A stretch of DNA of 24,161 nucleotides from Flavobacteriales bacterium UBA6057 (lineage in GTDB: Bacteria > Bacteroidota > Bacteroidia > Flavobacteriales_G > Salibacteraceae). This document shows positions 16,801 through 24,161 of the stretch, one piece after another. The DNA lies in NCBI GenBank assembly GCA_002428995.1, contig DIYJ01000012.1:1-24161 (forward strand), given 5' to 3'. A model generated the notes under the pieces. That model was not told the DNA's origin, ran no database searches, and was given only the letters and a program-made list of their open reading frames with translations. The translations under genes were made by a program, and so were the position numbers. The number at the start of each line of letters is the position of its first letter. Within the stretch, counting starts at the first letter, position 1.

Positions 16801-17427
16801 ACCATTCTGAATGCGACCAGTTTTACAGAAGTTGTGATCGCTTGCGACACCTTTACCTGGATTGATGGAGTAACATATACTTCCAGCAACAACACGGCTA
16901 CCGTCACACTAACCAATGCCGCAGGCTGTGACTCCTTGGTGACCCTGGATCTCACCATTAACACAGTAGATCCAGCGGTAACAGTGGATGGATTCACCAT
17001 AACAGCAGATGAGGTAGATGCCGCTTACCAATGGTTCGACTGTACCACCACATTACCATTGGATGGTGAGACCAATCAAAGCCTCGAGGTTGACGCTAAT
17101 GGAGAATATGCCGTAGCCATTGCCAAAAACGGTTGTATGGATACCTCCGAGTGTGTGACGATCACCGGAGTTGGGATTTCCGAAACCACTTGGGGAAGTG
17201 AGATCAGGGTGTATCCCAATCCAACCAGAAACACCGTGACGATCGAATTGGGAGCATTGCAGGCCCAGGTTTCCTTGCACAACGCAGCAGGACAGGAACT
17301 GGTGGTGCCTCAATCTCAGCAACAGGGACAAACCTCACTTTCACTGGAAGCGCTGAGCGCTGGGGTTTACCTGGTTCGAATTCAAGGCCAGGGTCAACAA
17401 CGCGTGATGCGCTTGGTAAAACAGTAA
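13816..17427 (+). CDS. SBBP beta-propeller protein with 11 stalk repeats and T9SS tail
   Basis: 1203 residues from ATG 13816, chosen over ATG 13765 because it gives a clean signal peptide (MKNAFIALILFNLFGLHTWA). Seven SBBP-like blades follow (about 20-480), each with a VDFDPG-type turn and a DANGNVYVTG-like strand. Then come eleven repeats of 51 residues (nt about 15304-16965), each with CDSFTWIDGMTYTSSNN and AGCDSVVTLNLTILN and two Cys that could pair. After a short Cys-containing domain (YQWFDC...GCMDTSEC), the end is a type A T9SS sorting domain: VYPNPTRNTVTIEL, LSAGVYLVRI, basic tail QRVMRLVKQ. It is probably exported and anchored or released at the cell surface, with a propeller on a repeat stalk; an adhesin or surface role is inference. 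The repeats are strikingly uniform at DNA level. Confidence 0.9.
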   Translation: MKNAFIALILFNLFGLHTWAQTPHPDLIRAQSFGGADFDEGRDIAIDPNDNVITVGYYQQTVDFDPGPGTTNFTAANDDDIFIQKTDSAGNLQWVVAPAGADDDDQASGVTTDASGNIYVTGFFEGTVDFDPSIAVTNLTSNGSRDIFVMALSPAGALLWARNIGGTSSDRGVRITVENGGVYVTGVFRSTVDFDPGVGTTALTSSGTDDVFILRLDFNGNLVWAKSLEGTGFDQVNDIAVDANGNVYCAGYFTSTIDFDPGSGVNSETTDLFINDGFLLKLDNNGDFEWVHLINDPTTSVNIGQNDVRGISFAPNGNVNICGAFGMPVDFDNNTGTAILSSNGSQDAYVQQLDTNGNHIWVKGYGGTSLDTGDDLVTDANGSIHVVGNFRNTVDFGFSGNGSRTSAGNADWFLLTLDNSGNELALATHGNSTIDISTGVAIDGAGSCYVTGAFTGTVDFDPGSDTLFLSSFTSSDADVFVQKFEHCLPSFSTDVQFSCTGSFTWIDGMTYTSSNNTATHTLINAAGCDSIVTLDLTLGTNNTATDAVTACDSFTWIDGVTYTSSNNTATDTLMNVAGCDSVVTLNLTILNSNTGTDVVSACDSFTWIDGVTYTSSNNTAMHTLMNAAGCDSVVTLNLTILNSTTGTDVVTACDSFTWIDGMTYTSSNNTAVDTLVNSAGCDSVVTLNLTILNSTTGTDVVTACDSFTWIDGMTYTSSNNIAVDTLVNASGCDSVVTLNLTILNSTSGTDVVTACDSYTWIDGMTYTSSNNTAMDTLVNAAGCDSVVTLNLTILNSTTGTDLVTACDSFTWIDGITYTSSNNTATQTLTNVAGCDSVVTLDLTILNSNTGTDVVTACDSFTWINGMTYTSSNSTAMDTLLNAAGCDSVVTLNLTILNSTTGTDVVTACDSFTWIDGMTYTSSNNTAVDTLVNAAGCDSVVTLNLTILNSTTGTDVVTACDTFTWIDGVTYTSSNNTATDTLTNAVGCDSIVTLDLTILNATSFTEVVIACDTFTWIDGVTYTSSNNTATVTLTNAAGCDSLVTLDLTINTVDPAVTVDGFTITADEVDAAYQWFDCTTTLPLDGETNQSLEVDANGEYAVAIAKNGCMDTSECVTITGVGISETTWGSEIRVYPNPTRNTVTIELGALQAQVSLHNAAGQELVVPQSQQQGQTSLSLEALSAGVYLVRIQGQGQQRVMRLVKQ
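15304..16965 (+). repeat. Eleven tandem 153-bp repeats within the SBBP gene
   Basis: Period 153 bp (51 codons). Copies 3-9 are close to identical over long stretches; for example six copies carry CTGAATTC at the ILNS codons. Copies at either end (1, 10, 11) are more diverged, the usual picture when arrays grow by unequal exchange in the centre. Confidence 0.9.
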
Positions 17428-17435
17428 TCAATCAG

Positions 17436-17482
17436 AGTCGGTTCGCACAATCTGCGCAGCAGGGATTCGTGAACCGACTTTT
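17436..17482 (+). terminator. Likely terminator of the SBBP gene
   Basis: GTCGGTTC (17437-17444) pairs with GAACCGAC (17471-17478), extended by an A-T pair and followed by TTTT. The loop is long (26 nt), so efficiency is uncertain. It starts 9 bp after the stop. Confidence 0.55.
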
Positions 17483-17599
17483 CAAAACCGCTCCCACTCC
17501 TCGGCCCCGTTGTTCAAGATGTGCGTAGCAGCATTGGAGTAAAAGCTTAGGCTAAATGGCTTGGAAGAGTGGTTTTTGGTAGCTGATGCCGAGCTGTTA

Positions 17600-17651
17600 G
17601 CTTGGCCGGTAACCAAGCCGGGCTCCATCATTGGAGCCCGGTTTCTTGTTT
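17600..17651 (+). terminator. Strong orphan terminator with tandem hairpins
   Basis: A first hairpin, GCTTGG (17600-17605) with CCAAGC (17613-17618), abuts a perfect 9-bp one, CCGGGCTCC (17618-17626), loop ATCATT, GGAGCCCGG (17633-17641), followed by TTTCTTGTTT. There is no recognised gene between 17482 and 17600, so it either backs up the first terminator or ends an unrecognised small RNA. Confidence 0.75.
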
Positions 17652-18012
17652 CCAGACGATGAAATCAAAGCCTTCTACCTGGTATCATGCAGAGCGCTGC
17701 CACATCTATGATGCAAATCATTCTGAGTTGTACCCTGTTGGCTTCCACCAAAGGTGATTGACGTTTACTTCCCTGATTCTAAAGGACGATCCCCCTTTCC
17801 CAAGCGACTCCTGTCGCGAGATGTTCTGACTTTCTTTTGTTTCAAAACGGTTCACGCCAAGTGACAGGTACCCTCAGCGCACGACCAGCGAAACTAGTCG
17901 CGCGCTAGCGAGGGATAGAAGAGATACAGATGTATTTCTCAATGTCTCAATATCCAGGAGCTCAGACCATCCTTATGGCCAATCCATACGATAGTCTCGC
18001 CCATTGATGGGT
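17652..18012. other. Intergenic region with REP-like hairpins, no gene seen
   Basis: Contains ACTTCCCTGATT at 17768-17779, shared with dispersed repeat copy 1 (6341-6352), a small hairpin GCGAC/GTCGC (17804-17817), and a larger imperfect one with arms at 17871-17885 and 17897-17914 (CCCTC and GAGGG outside, AGCGCACGAC and GTCGCGCGCT inside). No plausible coding frame. Confidence 0.45.
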
Positions 18013-18279
18013 TTATTGTCCAAGGCCACATTCTTCTGTTCGTGTTTCTGTGCTGACCAACATACCAAGTATGTATGTCCTTGTGGTGATTGTCCGGACA
18101 TCATTGCCAAAAGATACACTGCCATCGTATTCGTAGATGGCTTCTGCTTCGCAACCACTCACTGTAACTGTCTGATGCCAGTAATTTCCCCCTATGATAA
18201 TTTTACTTCCGGCAGACGCGTTTGGTGCAAACACCATTGCGCCTATAACGAGACAAAGACTCAAGATGATTTTTTTCAT
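18013..18279 (-). CDS. Small secreted protein, unknown
   Basis: 88 residues. MKKIILSLCLVIGAMVFAPN followed by ASAG is a clear Sec signal peptide with an ASA cleavage site near 23. The mature part is about 65 residues with two Cys (SGCEAE and EECGLGQ) that could form one disulfide, and is beta-rich (SKIIIGGNYWHQTVTVSG, TITTRTYILGMLVSTETRT). No family recognised. A frame on the other strand over the same bases is Cys-rich and lacks a signal peptide, so the minus strand is preferred. Stands alone between the two SBBP genes. Confidence 0.6.
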   Translation of the reverse strand: MKKIILSLCLVIGAMVFAPNASAGSKIIIGGNYWHQTVTVSGCEAEAIYEYDGSVSFGNDVRTITTRTYILGMLVSTETRTEECGLGQ

Positions 18280-18614
18280 TGTATTGTTCTTTAATAAATA
18301 GAAAAAGTGTGAAGCGAAAGTCTCGGTTATCTCAGGTGCTTACTAGAGTGTTTGCAGCTAATTTATCGCTAGGTACTACTACCCATTTAGCTCTTTTTGC
18401 AAAAAAAAATGAAGGCTGAGGCAAATACAAATCATGGGCCCTGCGCTAAGAAGGTGATGCATTTTCAGCCCAATAGAGCGCCTGTCCTTGATCAAAAACG
18501 CGTGTCATAGTGGTTATTCTATCGATGGAATATGTAAACATCAACCCAGCCCGGAGAGAATTGGATATTTACTGGGGAATGAGGAAAAACATGAACTCTC
18601 ATGCATAGGCAGAC
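18280..18614. other. Intergenic region, no gene seen
   Basis: Lies upstream of the small secreted gene and downstream of the minus-strand SBBP gene, so it should carry the promoter of the former and the transcript end of the latter. It is AT-rich next to 18279 (TTTATTAAAGAACAATACA before the start). No clear TAnnTTTG box, terminator or RNA gene was found. Confidence 0.4.
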
Positions 18615-21600
18615 TCAATAGAGCAGCTGGAAAGACCCGTGCATTTTGATAGTCGCCTGGTCACCGGCATCCTTTGCCTGATATTCAAGGGTGTAGTAAT
18701 AAACACCAGCCGGCCCACGGAACGGGTATGTTACCACGCCTTGTTGATGTAGGCGTTCATCCACCAGTTGCCCCATTTGATTGTAGACCCGGAAGCTTAC
18801 ATCCTGTAAGTCGCCAAAATCCAGGGTGATAAAGTCGGTGACGGGAACCGGATAGATCTTCACTTCCTTTGTGTTGCGCTCTGATATTCCGATCAGCACC
18901 ACGTTTTCGCAGTTGGAGGTATCCACGCAGGCTCCGAGTTGCACAGCTACCGCGTAATTACCTTCGAAGGATACCCAGAGGTCTTGCGCATTCGCTCCTG
19001 ATATGGGAGTATAGCTGCTGTCGCAGTTCAGCCATTGATAGTTCGCTCCAGACTGGGTTGCTGTCAAATGGTTGTAGGCTACCGATACGCCATTGTTGGG
19101 CATGGTGTCAATTTGAAGCAAGAGGTTGACGACCGAGTCGCAGCCGTTTCCGTTGGTCAGTGTGGTGGAATAAATACCTGAGGTTGTGTAGGTTAAGTCG
19201 TTTGCTGGCCAGGTGTAGGAGCCGCAAGCTGCTGTGCTGTCCAAAGTGGTGTCAGAAGGAAAAATCGTGAGGTTGAGTGTTGCCACACTGTCGCACCCAT
19301 TGCCATTGGTCAAGGTCACCGTGTATGAGCCTGAACTGGCGTAAGTGACTCCCGATGCCGGCCACAGGTAGGAATTGCAGGTGCTTACACTTTCTGATGT
19401 AGTGTCAGATGGGAAGATGGTGAGCTCTAAGGTCGCTATGCTGTCGCAGCCAGCCTGGTTTGTCAGGGTTACAATGTGGGTGCCTGATGTCGTGTAGGTC
19501 TGCTGAGTCGCGGGCCAGTAGTATTGATTGCACGTGTCAATAAAGGTGGACGTGCTGTCCGAGGCATGGATGGTAAGATCAAGTGTTACCACACTGTCAC
19601 ATCCGTTGCCGTTGAAAAGAGTGACCGTGTGCATTCCTGAACTCATGTAAGTGACTCCTGAAGCCGGCCATGTGAAAGCATCGCATGTTGCAATGCTTTC
19701 GGTGGTGCTGTCAGAATTAAACACGGTAAGATCCAGTGTGACCACACTGTCGCAACCGTGGGCGTTCACCAGCGTGGTGACATATGTTCCCGAAGCGGTG
19801 TAAGTAATCCCCGTTCCCGACCAGGCAAAGGAATCACAGGCGGTCATGTTCGTAAAGGTGCTGTCCGATGGCAGGACGGTGAGGTCCAGTGACGCAGTGC
19901 TGTCGCAGCCATTGCCATTGGTAAATGTTGCCATGTACAGTCCCGAAAGTGTGTAGGTAGAGTCCGTGGCAGCCCAAAAAAATGAATCGCAGGCACTGAT
20001 CACTTCCATCGAGCTATCCGAATGGAAAATGGTGAGGTCAAGGGTGGCAATGCTGTCGCAGTTGTTCACCGCAGGGATCATCCATGTGGCCGTGTCCGTA
20101 GATTGAGTGTAGGTGATCCCATCAATCCAGGTGAATGAATCGCAGGCATTCACCACATAGGTGGTGGTGATGATGGAGAGGTCGAGCTGAAACACCGTGT
20201 CACAACCCGGAGCGTAGAACACCGAATCCATACTCACAGAATAGGTGTTGCTGTCTCTCCAGGTGTAGAAGTTGCAGGCGACCACCGTGTCAATAACGGT
20301 ATCGGGTCGACAGATGTTGAAACGCTGGGCAAACGCATCCGGAATACCAGCGCCTGTGTGTATCAAGGTATCGTAGCCCTGATCAAAGTTTACGATCCCC
20401 TGGAAAAAGCCCGTGGTGTAAAGGCTTTGATCACTCGCCAAACAAATGCCATGCAACCGGTCCTGCTGAGCTTCGCCAAAGGAGCGCGACCATTGAAACT
20501 CACCGTCTGAATTCAGTTTCTGAATGTAGCAGTCTTCACTTCCGTTGGAAACGAGGATGGCACTGTCTTGTCCAGGATCAGAGTCCATGATGCCATCAAA
20601 TGCTCCTCCGGAATAGATGTTACCCTCCTGGTCTACATCAAAAGCCATGGGCCTGGGGCCAAACCCCTGGAAGCTTCCATAGGCCTTTCCCCAAACAAAA
20701 TCATGATTCGAGTCCAGCTTCTGAACGTATACGCTTTGTGTTCCTAAAGGTGTAAGCAAGTGGACCCCTACCCCAGGATCTACATCGATGTCTGCCGGAA
20801 CCTGATTCTGGGTAGTGTATATGTTGAAGGTTCCGGTGGCGTAGACATTGCCATCCGCGTCCAGGTCAACTCCGTAGCCAGCATCTGAATGAGGACCTCC
20901 CAGGGACTCCGCCCAAAGCAGGTTTCCATTGGTGTCGAGCTTTTGCACAAAGGCGTCTGTCTCTCCATTTGAATAGAGCATGTGGGTATTAACACCGGGA
21001 TCCACATCCATGGAATCGTGGAAGTGTCCAGTGACGTAGAGGTTGCCTCCCGCGTCCAGTTCAAGCTGATGTACCCAATCGTTACTGGGACTTCCAAAGC
21101 TTTGTGCCCACACATGGTCGCCCGCAGAGTCCAGTTTCAAAACGTAAATATCTACTCCGCCCACTGCTGTATGATTGTCAACGCCAACCCCGGGATCAAG
21201 GTCCACCGTTTGATAGAACATGTTCGTGGCGTAGATACTTCCCTGTGGATCCACCTTCAGGTCCATCCCAGGAATGGTCATGGATCCGGCATAGGATCGT
21301 GCCCAAATGAAGTTTCCGTTTGTATCGAGCTTTTGGATGTAGTTCCCCGTGTTCGGGTTCAAAACATGGTTGTCAATGCCAGTTCCAGGATCCAAGTCGA
21401 TGGAATCATTGAAACTTCCGAGGCTGTAGACGTTTCCAAAGTCATCCAGCACGATGTCGTTTCCCCGGTCGAAGGCTGCGCTGCCAAACGTTCGAACCCA
21501 CATCAGTTCTCCGAGTGAGTCTAGTTTCAGAACAAACACATCCGCCTGTCCATTAGACATCCTCAACTCCAATCCCGGTCCGGGGTCGAAGTCAACCGTA

Positions 21601-21788
21601 TCAGAGAATAGACCTGTGTAATAAGAATTGCCTGCATCATCGACCGCCACATCCATACCCATGTCGAAGTTGGGTGAGCCGAACGGTTGGGTCCAGGCCA
21701 GGTCATGGTTTTGTGACAAAAGGCTGAGTGCTGCACCTATAAAAACAAGGCAGCAGAAAAGTGTCTTCGAGCTTTGGGGCATGGGCAT
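18615..21788 (-). CDS. SBBP beta-propeller protein with diverged stalk repeats, T9SS-like tail
   Basis: 1057 residues; ATG 21788 or the in-frame ATG 21782 both precede the signal peptide (SKTLFCCLVFIGAALSLLSQ). Seven SBBP-like blades (about 25-485), each with a DxDPG-type turn (VDFDPGPG, IDLDPGTG, VDLDPGVG, MDVDPG, IDVDPGVG, MDSDPG, VNFDQG). Then about eight Cys repeats of 44-51 residues (about 500-915) of the form TCNSYLWPASGVTY...GNGCDSVATLNLTI, clearly related to those of the gene at 13816 but much more diverged from one another. The C-terminus resembles a T9SS sorting domain (IYPVPVTDFITLDF, VYNQMGQLVDE, GPAGVYYYTLEYQ) but has YPVP for YPNP and a longer end (MHGSFQLLY). Probably a surface paralogue of the 13816 product. 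Confidence 0.88.
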   Translation of the reverse strand: MPMPQSSKTLFCCLVFIGAALSLLSQNHDLAWTQPFGSPNFDMGMDVAVDDAGNSYYTGLFSDTVDFDPGPGLELRMSNGQADVFVLKLDSLGELMWVRTFGSAAFDRGNDIVLDDFGNVYSLGSFNDSIDLDPGTGIDNHVLNPNTGNYIQKLDTNGNFIWARSYAGSMTIPGMDLKVDPQGSIYATNMFYQTVDLDPGVGVDNHTAVGGVDIYVLKLDSAGDHVWAQSFGSPSNDWVHQLELDAGGNLYVTGHFHDSMDVDPGVNTHMLYSNGETDAFVQKLDTNGNLLWAESLGGPHSDAGYGVDLDADGNVYATGTFNIYTTQNQVPADIDVDPGVGVHLLTPLGTQSVYVQKLDSNHDFVWGKAYGSFQGFGPRPMAFDVDQEGNIYSGGAFDGIMDSDPGQDSAILVSNGSEDCYIQKLNSDGEFQWSRSFGEAQQDRLHGICLASDQSLYTTGFFQGIVNFDQGYDTLIHTGAGIPDAFAQRFNICRPDTVIDTVVACNFYTWRDSNTYSVSMDSVFYAPGCDTVFQLDLSIITTTYVVNACDSFTWIDGITYTQSTDTATWMIPAVNNCDSIATLDLTIFHSDSSMEVISACDSFFWAATDSTYTLSGLYMATFTNGNGCDSTASLDLTVLPSDSTFTNMTACDSFAWSGTGITYTASGTYVTTLVNAHGCDSVVTLDLTVFNSDSTTESIATCDAFTWPASGVTYMSSGMHTVTLFNGNGCDSVVTLDLTIHASDSTSTFIDTCNQYYWPATQQTYTTSGTHIVTLTNQAGCDSIATLELTIFPSDTTSESVSTCNSYLWPASGVTYASSGSYTVTLTNGNGCDSVATLNLTIFPSDTTLDSTAACGSYTWPANDLTYTTSGIYSTTLTNGNGCDSVVNLLLQIDTMPNNGVSVAYNHLTATQSGANYQWLNCDSSYTPISGANAQDLWVSFEGNYAVAVQLGACVDTSNCENVVLIGISERNTKEVKIYPVPVTDFITLDFGDLQDVSFRVYNQMGQLVDERLHQQGVVTYPFRGPAGVYYYTLEYQAKDAGDQATIKMHGSFQLLY

Positions 21789-21804
21789 CGAATCAGTATG
21801 CTAG

Positions 21805-21812
21805 CAAAAGTA
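21805..21812 (-). promoter_or_regulatory. Bacteroidota -7 box for the minus-strand SBBP gene
   Basis: On the minus strand this reads TACTTTTG, an exact match to the Bacteroidota sigma-ABfr -7 consensus TAnnTTTG, 16 bp upstream of ATG 21788. No clear -33 TTTG element was seen at the expected distance, so the call rests on one short motif. Confidence 0.4.
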
Positions 21813-21925
21813 GCAGCAAAATAACTAGATATTGCTTCGTCCGAGGATTGTCGTTTGCAAAAGCCCTGGTCCTGAATCTGAACAACTTAGCCTTCGTTTT
21901 GTCCTCTTTGGGTAACCCAAGCCTC

Positions 21926-23899
21926 ATGAAGAAAACAGGAATCACTTTGCTCAGCTGCCTTTTGGCGGTCTCAGCCTTACTCGCTCAATCAGGAAGAATT
22001 GTAGGTCTCCAGTTCGACAATAGCAACGGAACTTCCGCGGTGCTTTATCCAACCTTCACAGATGAAACCTCCGGGGTGATGACGAGGTTGAGCCAAACGC
22101 CTTCTTCCAGTGATCAGTTTTCATCGGGCAATTCCACCGTTGATCCGGTCAACTACAAATACTACTACATCCGCGGTTTGAACGGCCATCAGCTGATCAC
22201 CGTTGATTTGACCACGGGCATGGCAACAAGCTCGGGTGTCAACAATCCAAACAATGCCAACATACCTCTCACCAATATTCAGTACAACCCTGCCGATGGT
22301 TTCATCTATGGGGTGAACATGGTGGGGAGCACTTTGCGATTTGCGAAGTTGGATCCTTCCACTTCCCTCGTCTCGTTGGTCAATTCGAATCCCATTTCTT
22401 CGGATCAGTTTCTTTCCGGGAATGCTACCATTGATCCTGTTTCTGGTACTTATTATTACGTCCGAGGCGCTCAGGGAAATCAGCTCATACGGGTGGATGT
22501 TCAATCTGGAACGAGCACATCCGTTTCCATCACCAACCCCAACCAGGCGCTGCAACCGATCCTGAACATCCAGTGGAACCCGCAGGATTCCATGCTCTAT
22601 GGCTTGAATTTCACTATGGGACAGCTAAGACTGGCCAAGATGGACCCTGCTACGGGTGTAGTGACCTTGGTTTCGTCCGGACCAACCAGTGGCGACATGT
22701 TCTCTTCAGGCGTAGCGGCTTTGGATGTGGATGCTCAAAGCTTCGTTTATGTGAGAGGAGTTCCGGGCGCGCAGCAAATTGTGCGGGTGGATGTAGCCAC
22801 CGGACAGGTGCAGAACAGCTCGGCACTTTCAGTGAATGCAGGGGCTAAGAATTTAACCAACATCGAGTGGCTGCCCGTTTCTGACCCCGTTTCCCGGTTT
22901 GACGCTCCCACCGGTTGCGGAGATTATCAGGTTTCCTTTGCCGACTTAAGCCTGTCTGACAATGTCAGCTGGGACTTTGGAGACGGCAATCAGTCCACCA
23001 GCGCAAATCCCACCCACATGTATGCCGCACCCGGCACCTACACCGTGCGCCAAATTGCGAACACATCGCTGGGCAGTGATACGAGTTTCCAAACCATCAG
23101 CATTTCTCCCGGCATTGCGCTCAACCTTGGCCCGGACGTGAGCATTTTTCCCGGAGATACCATCACGCTGGATGCTACCACTACCGGGGCGGTCAATTAC
23201 TACTGGAATACCCTCGCCACTACCCCATCGATTGAGGTGACCCAAGGCGGAACCTATTCCTGTGTTATTCTGGACTCTACTGGCTGCTTTGGCCGAGACA
23301 CTGTGGAGGTGACAAGTAAAGTGACGCTGGCCATTGATGATACTTCCAATACCAACGTATACGCAACCAACGCGGCTGGAGCGTTGGAGGCCGTTGTGTG
23401 GGTTGAACACTTCAAACCCATGAGCAGCACCTATTTCTATGAATTGGACGTGACCACTCCAGAAGGCTGGACCATGGAAGAAGTCTGTTCCAACGGCATG
23501 GAGAAACTGGCGGGAAACCAGATCAGAATGGCCGCAAACAGCGAAGGCGGTTTCCACATCGTGTTCAACCCGAACGGAATCAGCGGTGTGGCTGAAGGCA
23601 TGCTTACCCTCATCGATGAATCCAACACGGATGTATTGCGCAACTCGATGTTCATCGTGAGCAATACCACCCTTTCGGTGGGACAAGTATCCGATCGCGA
23701 ATTCAACCTTTTTCCCAATCCAGCGCAAACGGGCTCGACCATAAGAATCAACGAGGAGCCTGTTCCTTTTGAGCTCTATGGTATCAACGGGGTGTTGTTG
23801 CAGCAAGGGATTAACAACGAGATTGCAGCGCCCTTATCGTCAGGGGTTTACTTCTTGAAATCTCAGGACAGTATGCAGCGTGTTGTGGTGATTGAGTAA
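21926..23899 (+). CDS. Secreted PKD-domain protein with T9SS tail
   Basis: 657 residues from ATG 21926, chosen because it starts a clean signal peptide (MKKTGITLLSCLLAVSALLA); longer in-frame starts back to 21761 would overlap the divergent gene. Residues about 25-325 form three long repeats (SSDQFSSGNSTVDPVNYKYY, SSDQFLSGNATIDPVSGTYY, SGDMFSSGVAALDVDAQSFV), each followed by a YxRG-x5-Q-x3-VD strand and an N-x-Q/E-W/Y-NP-type strand, so a propeller-like fold is likely. A PKD domain follows (ADLSLSDNVSWDFGDGNQST, then HMYAAPGTYTV), then an Ig-like segment (LGPDVSIFPGDTITLDATTT). The end is a T9SS sorting domain (LFPNPAQTGSTIRI, LSSGVYFLKS, QRVVVIE). Probably exported; role unknown. Confidence 0.88.
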   Translation: MKKTGITLLSCLLAVSALLAQSGRIVGLQFDNSNGTSAVLYPTFTDETSGVMTRLSQTPSSSDQFSSGNSTVDPVNYKYYYIRGLNGHQLITVDLTTGMATSSGVNNPNNANIPLTNIQYNPADGFIYGVNMVGSTLRFAKLDPSTSLVSLVNSNPISSDQFLSGNATIDPVSGTYYYVRGAQGNQLIRVDVQSGTSTSVSITNPNQALQPILNIQWNPQDSMLYGLNFTMGQLRLAKMDPATGVVTLVSSGPTSGDMFSSGVAALDVDAQSFVYVRGVPGAQQIVRVDVATGQVQNSSALSVNAGAKNLTNIEWLPVSDPVSRFDAPTGCGDYQVSFADLSLSDNVSWDFGDGNQSTSANPTHMYAAPGTYTVRQIANTSLGSDTSFQTISISPGIALNLGPDVSIFPGDTITLDATTTGAVNYYWNTLATTPSIEVTQGGTYSCVILDSTGCFGRDTVEVTSKVTLAIDDTSNTNVYATNAAGALEAVVWVEHFKPMSSTYFYELDVTTPEGWTMEEVCSNGMEKLAGNQIRMAANSEGGFHIVFNPNGISGVAEGMLTLIDESNTDVLRNSMFIVSNTTLSVGQVSDREFNLFPNPAQTGSTIRINEEPVPFELYGINGVLLQQGINNEIAAPLSSGVYFLKSQDSMQRVVVIE

Positions 23900-24000
23900 G
23901 AGGATTAAGAGGATCAGATAATTAGAAGATGAGACGAAATGACTATCCGCACGTTTACCCCGGCTCATCCAACAGCTAGGGTTAACGGTTTTTACCCCTT

Positions 24001-24053
24001 CTACTTTGTCTTGACACAAAGTAGAGCAAAGGCCTGTGCTGAGCCTGTCGAAG
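24001..24053. repeat. Dispersed-repeat hairpin plus REP-like motif at right edge
   Basis: CTACTTTGT (24001-24009) and ACAAAGTAG (24016-24024) form a perfect 9-bp stem with loop CTTGAC, followed by TGAGCCTGTCGAAG (24040-24053). Similar TACTTTGTCTTGACACAAAGTA-like stretches are familiar in intergenic DNA of Bacteroidota. A near-palindrome CGCTGAAGCTTTAGCG follows at 24115-24130. No gene was seen in 23900-24161. Confidence 0.6.
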
Positions 24054-24161
24054 CATCAAGGCTGCCATCTTTTTGTGACCAGAGTGCGAATCGAAATTTC
24101 AGCTTGCACGCTGTCGCTGAAGCTTTAGCGTAGGCGCCCGCGATTTAAACTTGTTCGCGTT

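Noticed and set aside
15304..16965. CRISPR or minisatellite reading of the 153-bp repeats
   Set aside because: Repeats are in frame, encode a conserved Cys motif and have no spacers; they are protein stalk repeats.
18004..18294. Plus-strand Cys-rich 96-residue frame
   Set aside because: Covers the same bases as the minus-strand small protein, which has a convincing signal peptide; the plus-strand product has no such feature.
20982..21518. Plus-strand frame of 178 residues inside the SBBP gene
   Set aside because: Antisense shadow of the repeated propeller region; no recognisable domain.
22946..23806. Long minus-strand frame of 286 residues inside the PKD-domain gene
   Set aside because: Composition (His, Gly, Arg-rich, no motifs) is that of an antisense shadow; the plus-strand frame has signal peptide, PKD and T9SS tail.

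Overview
The window reads as a piece of a Bacteroidota chromosome, probably Flavobacteriales-like. Three consecutive secreted proteins end in type IX secretion (T9SS) C-terminal sorting domains. There is a hybrid two-component system of the Bacteroidota type (propeller sensor, Y_Y_Y, kinase, receiver and AraC domain in one chain), and the intergenic repeats resemble those common in this phylum. The species cannot be told from the sequence. No tRNA, rRNA, CRISPR array, transposase or integrase was seen.

Left part (1-9340) is accessory DNA. A minus-strand operon runs C5-cytosine DNA methyltransferase (5592-4558), a 998-residue protein carrying two GHKL ATPase modules, one MORC/Hsp90-like and one a histidine kinase (4545-1549), and a receiver-domain protein (1556 to beyond the left edge). 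The three genes are 12 bp apart and 8 bp overlapping. This looks like a restriction or defence-type conflict system wired through phosphotransfer; any nuclease effector would lie off the left edge. Divergent from it is a SymE-family toxin gene (5943-6161). Its leader holds a segment that can pair fully with either of two others, one covering the symE start codon. A second, 5'-truncated symE copy with the same terminator lies about 1.06 kb downstream, and a small secreted lipocalin-like gene sits between the copies. Next come an unrecognised 339-residue protein with an NTF2-like C-terminus and a minus-strand XRE regulator plus coiled-coil gene pair. That pair is preceded by three GGGACACC boxes at an exact 25-bp period.

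Right part (9491-24161) is regulatory and envelope-related. A 1345-residue hybrid two-component system is followed by a seven-blade SBBP propeller protein with eleven near-identical 51-residue stalk repeats and a T9SS tail. Then come a 585-bp gap with terminators and REP-like hairpins, a small secreted protein, and a second SBBP protein on the minus strand with the same design but diverged stalk repeats. A divergently transcribed PKD-domain T9SS cargo protein follows. The last 260 bp hold dispersed-repeat hairpins.

Best leads: the methyltransferase / dual-GHKL kinase / receiver operon, and the mutually exclusive pairing in the symE leader.
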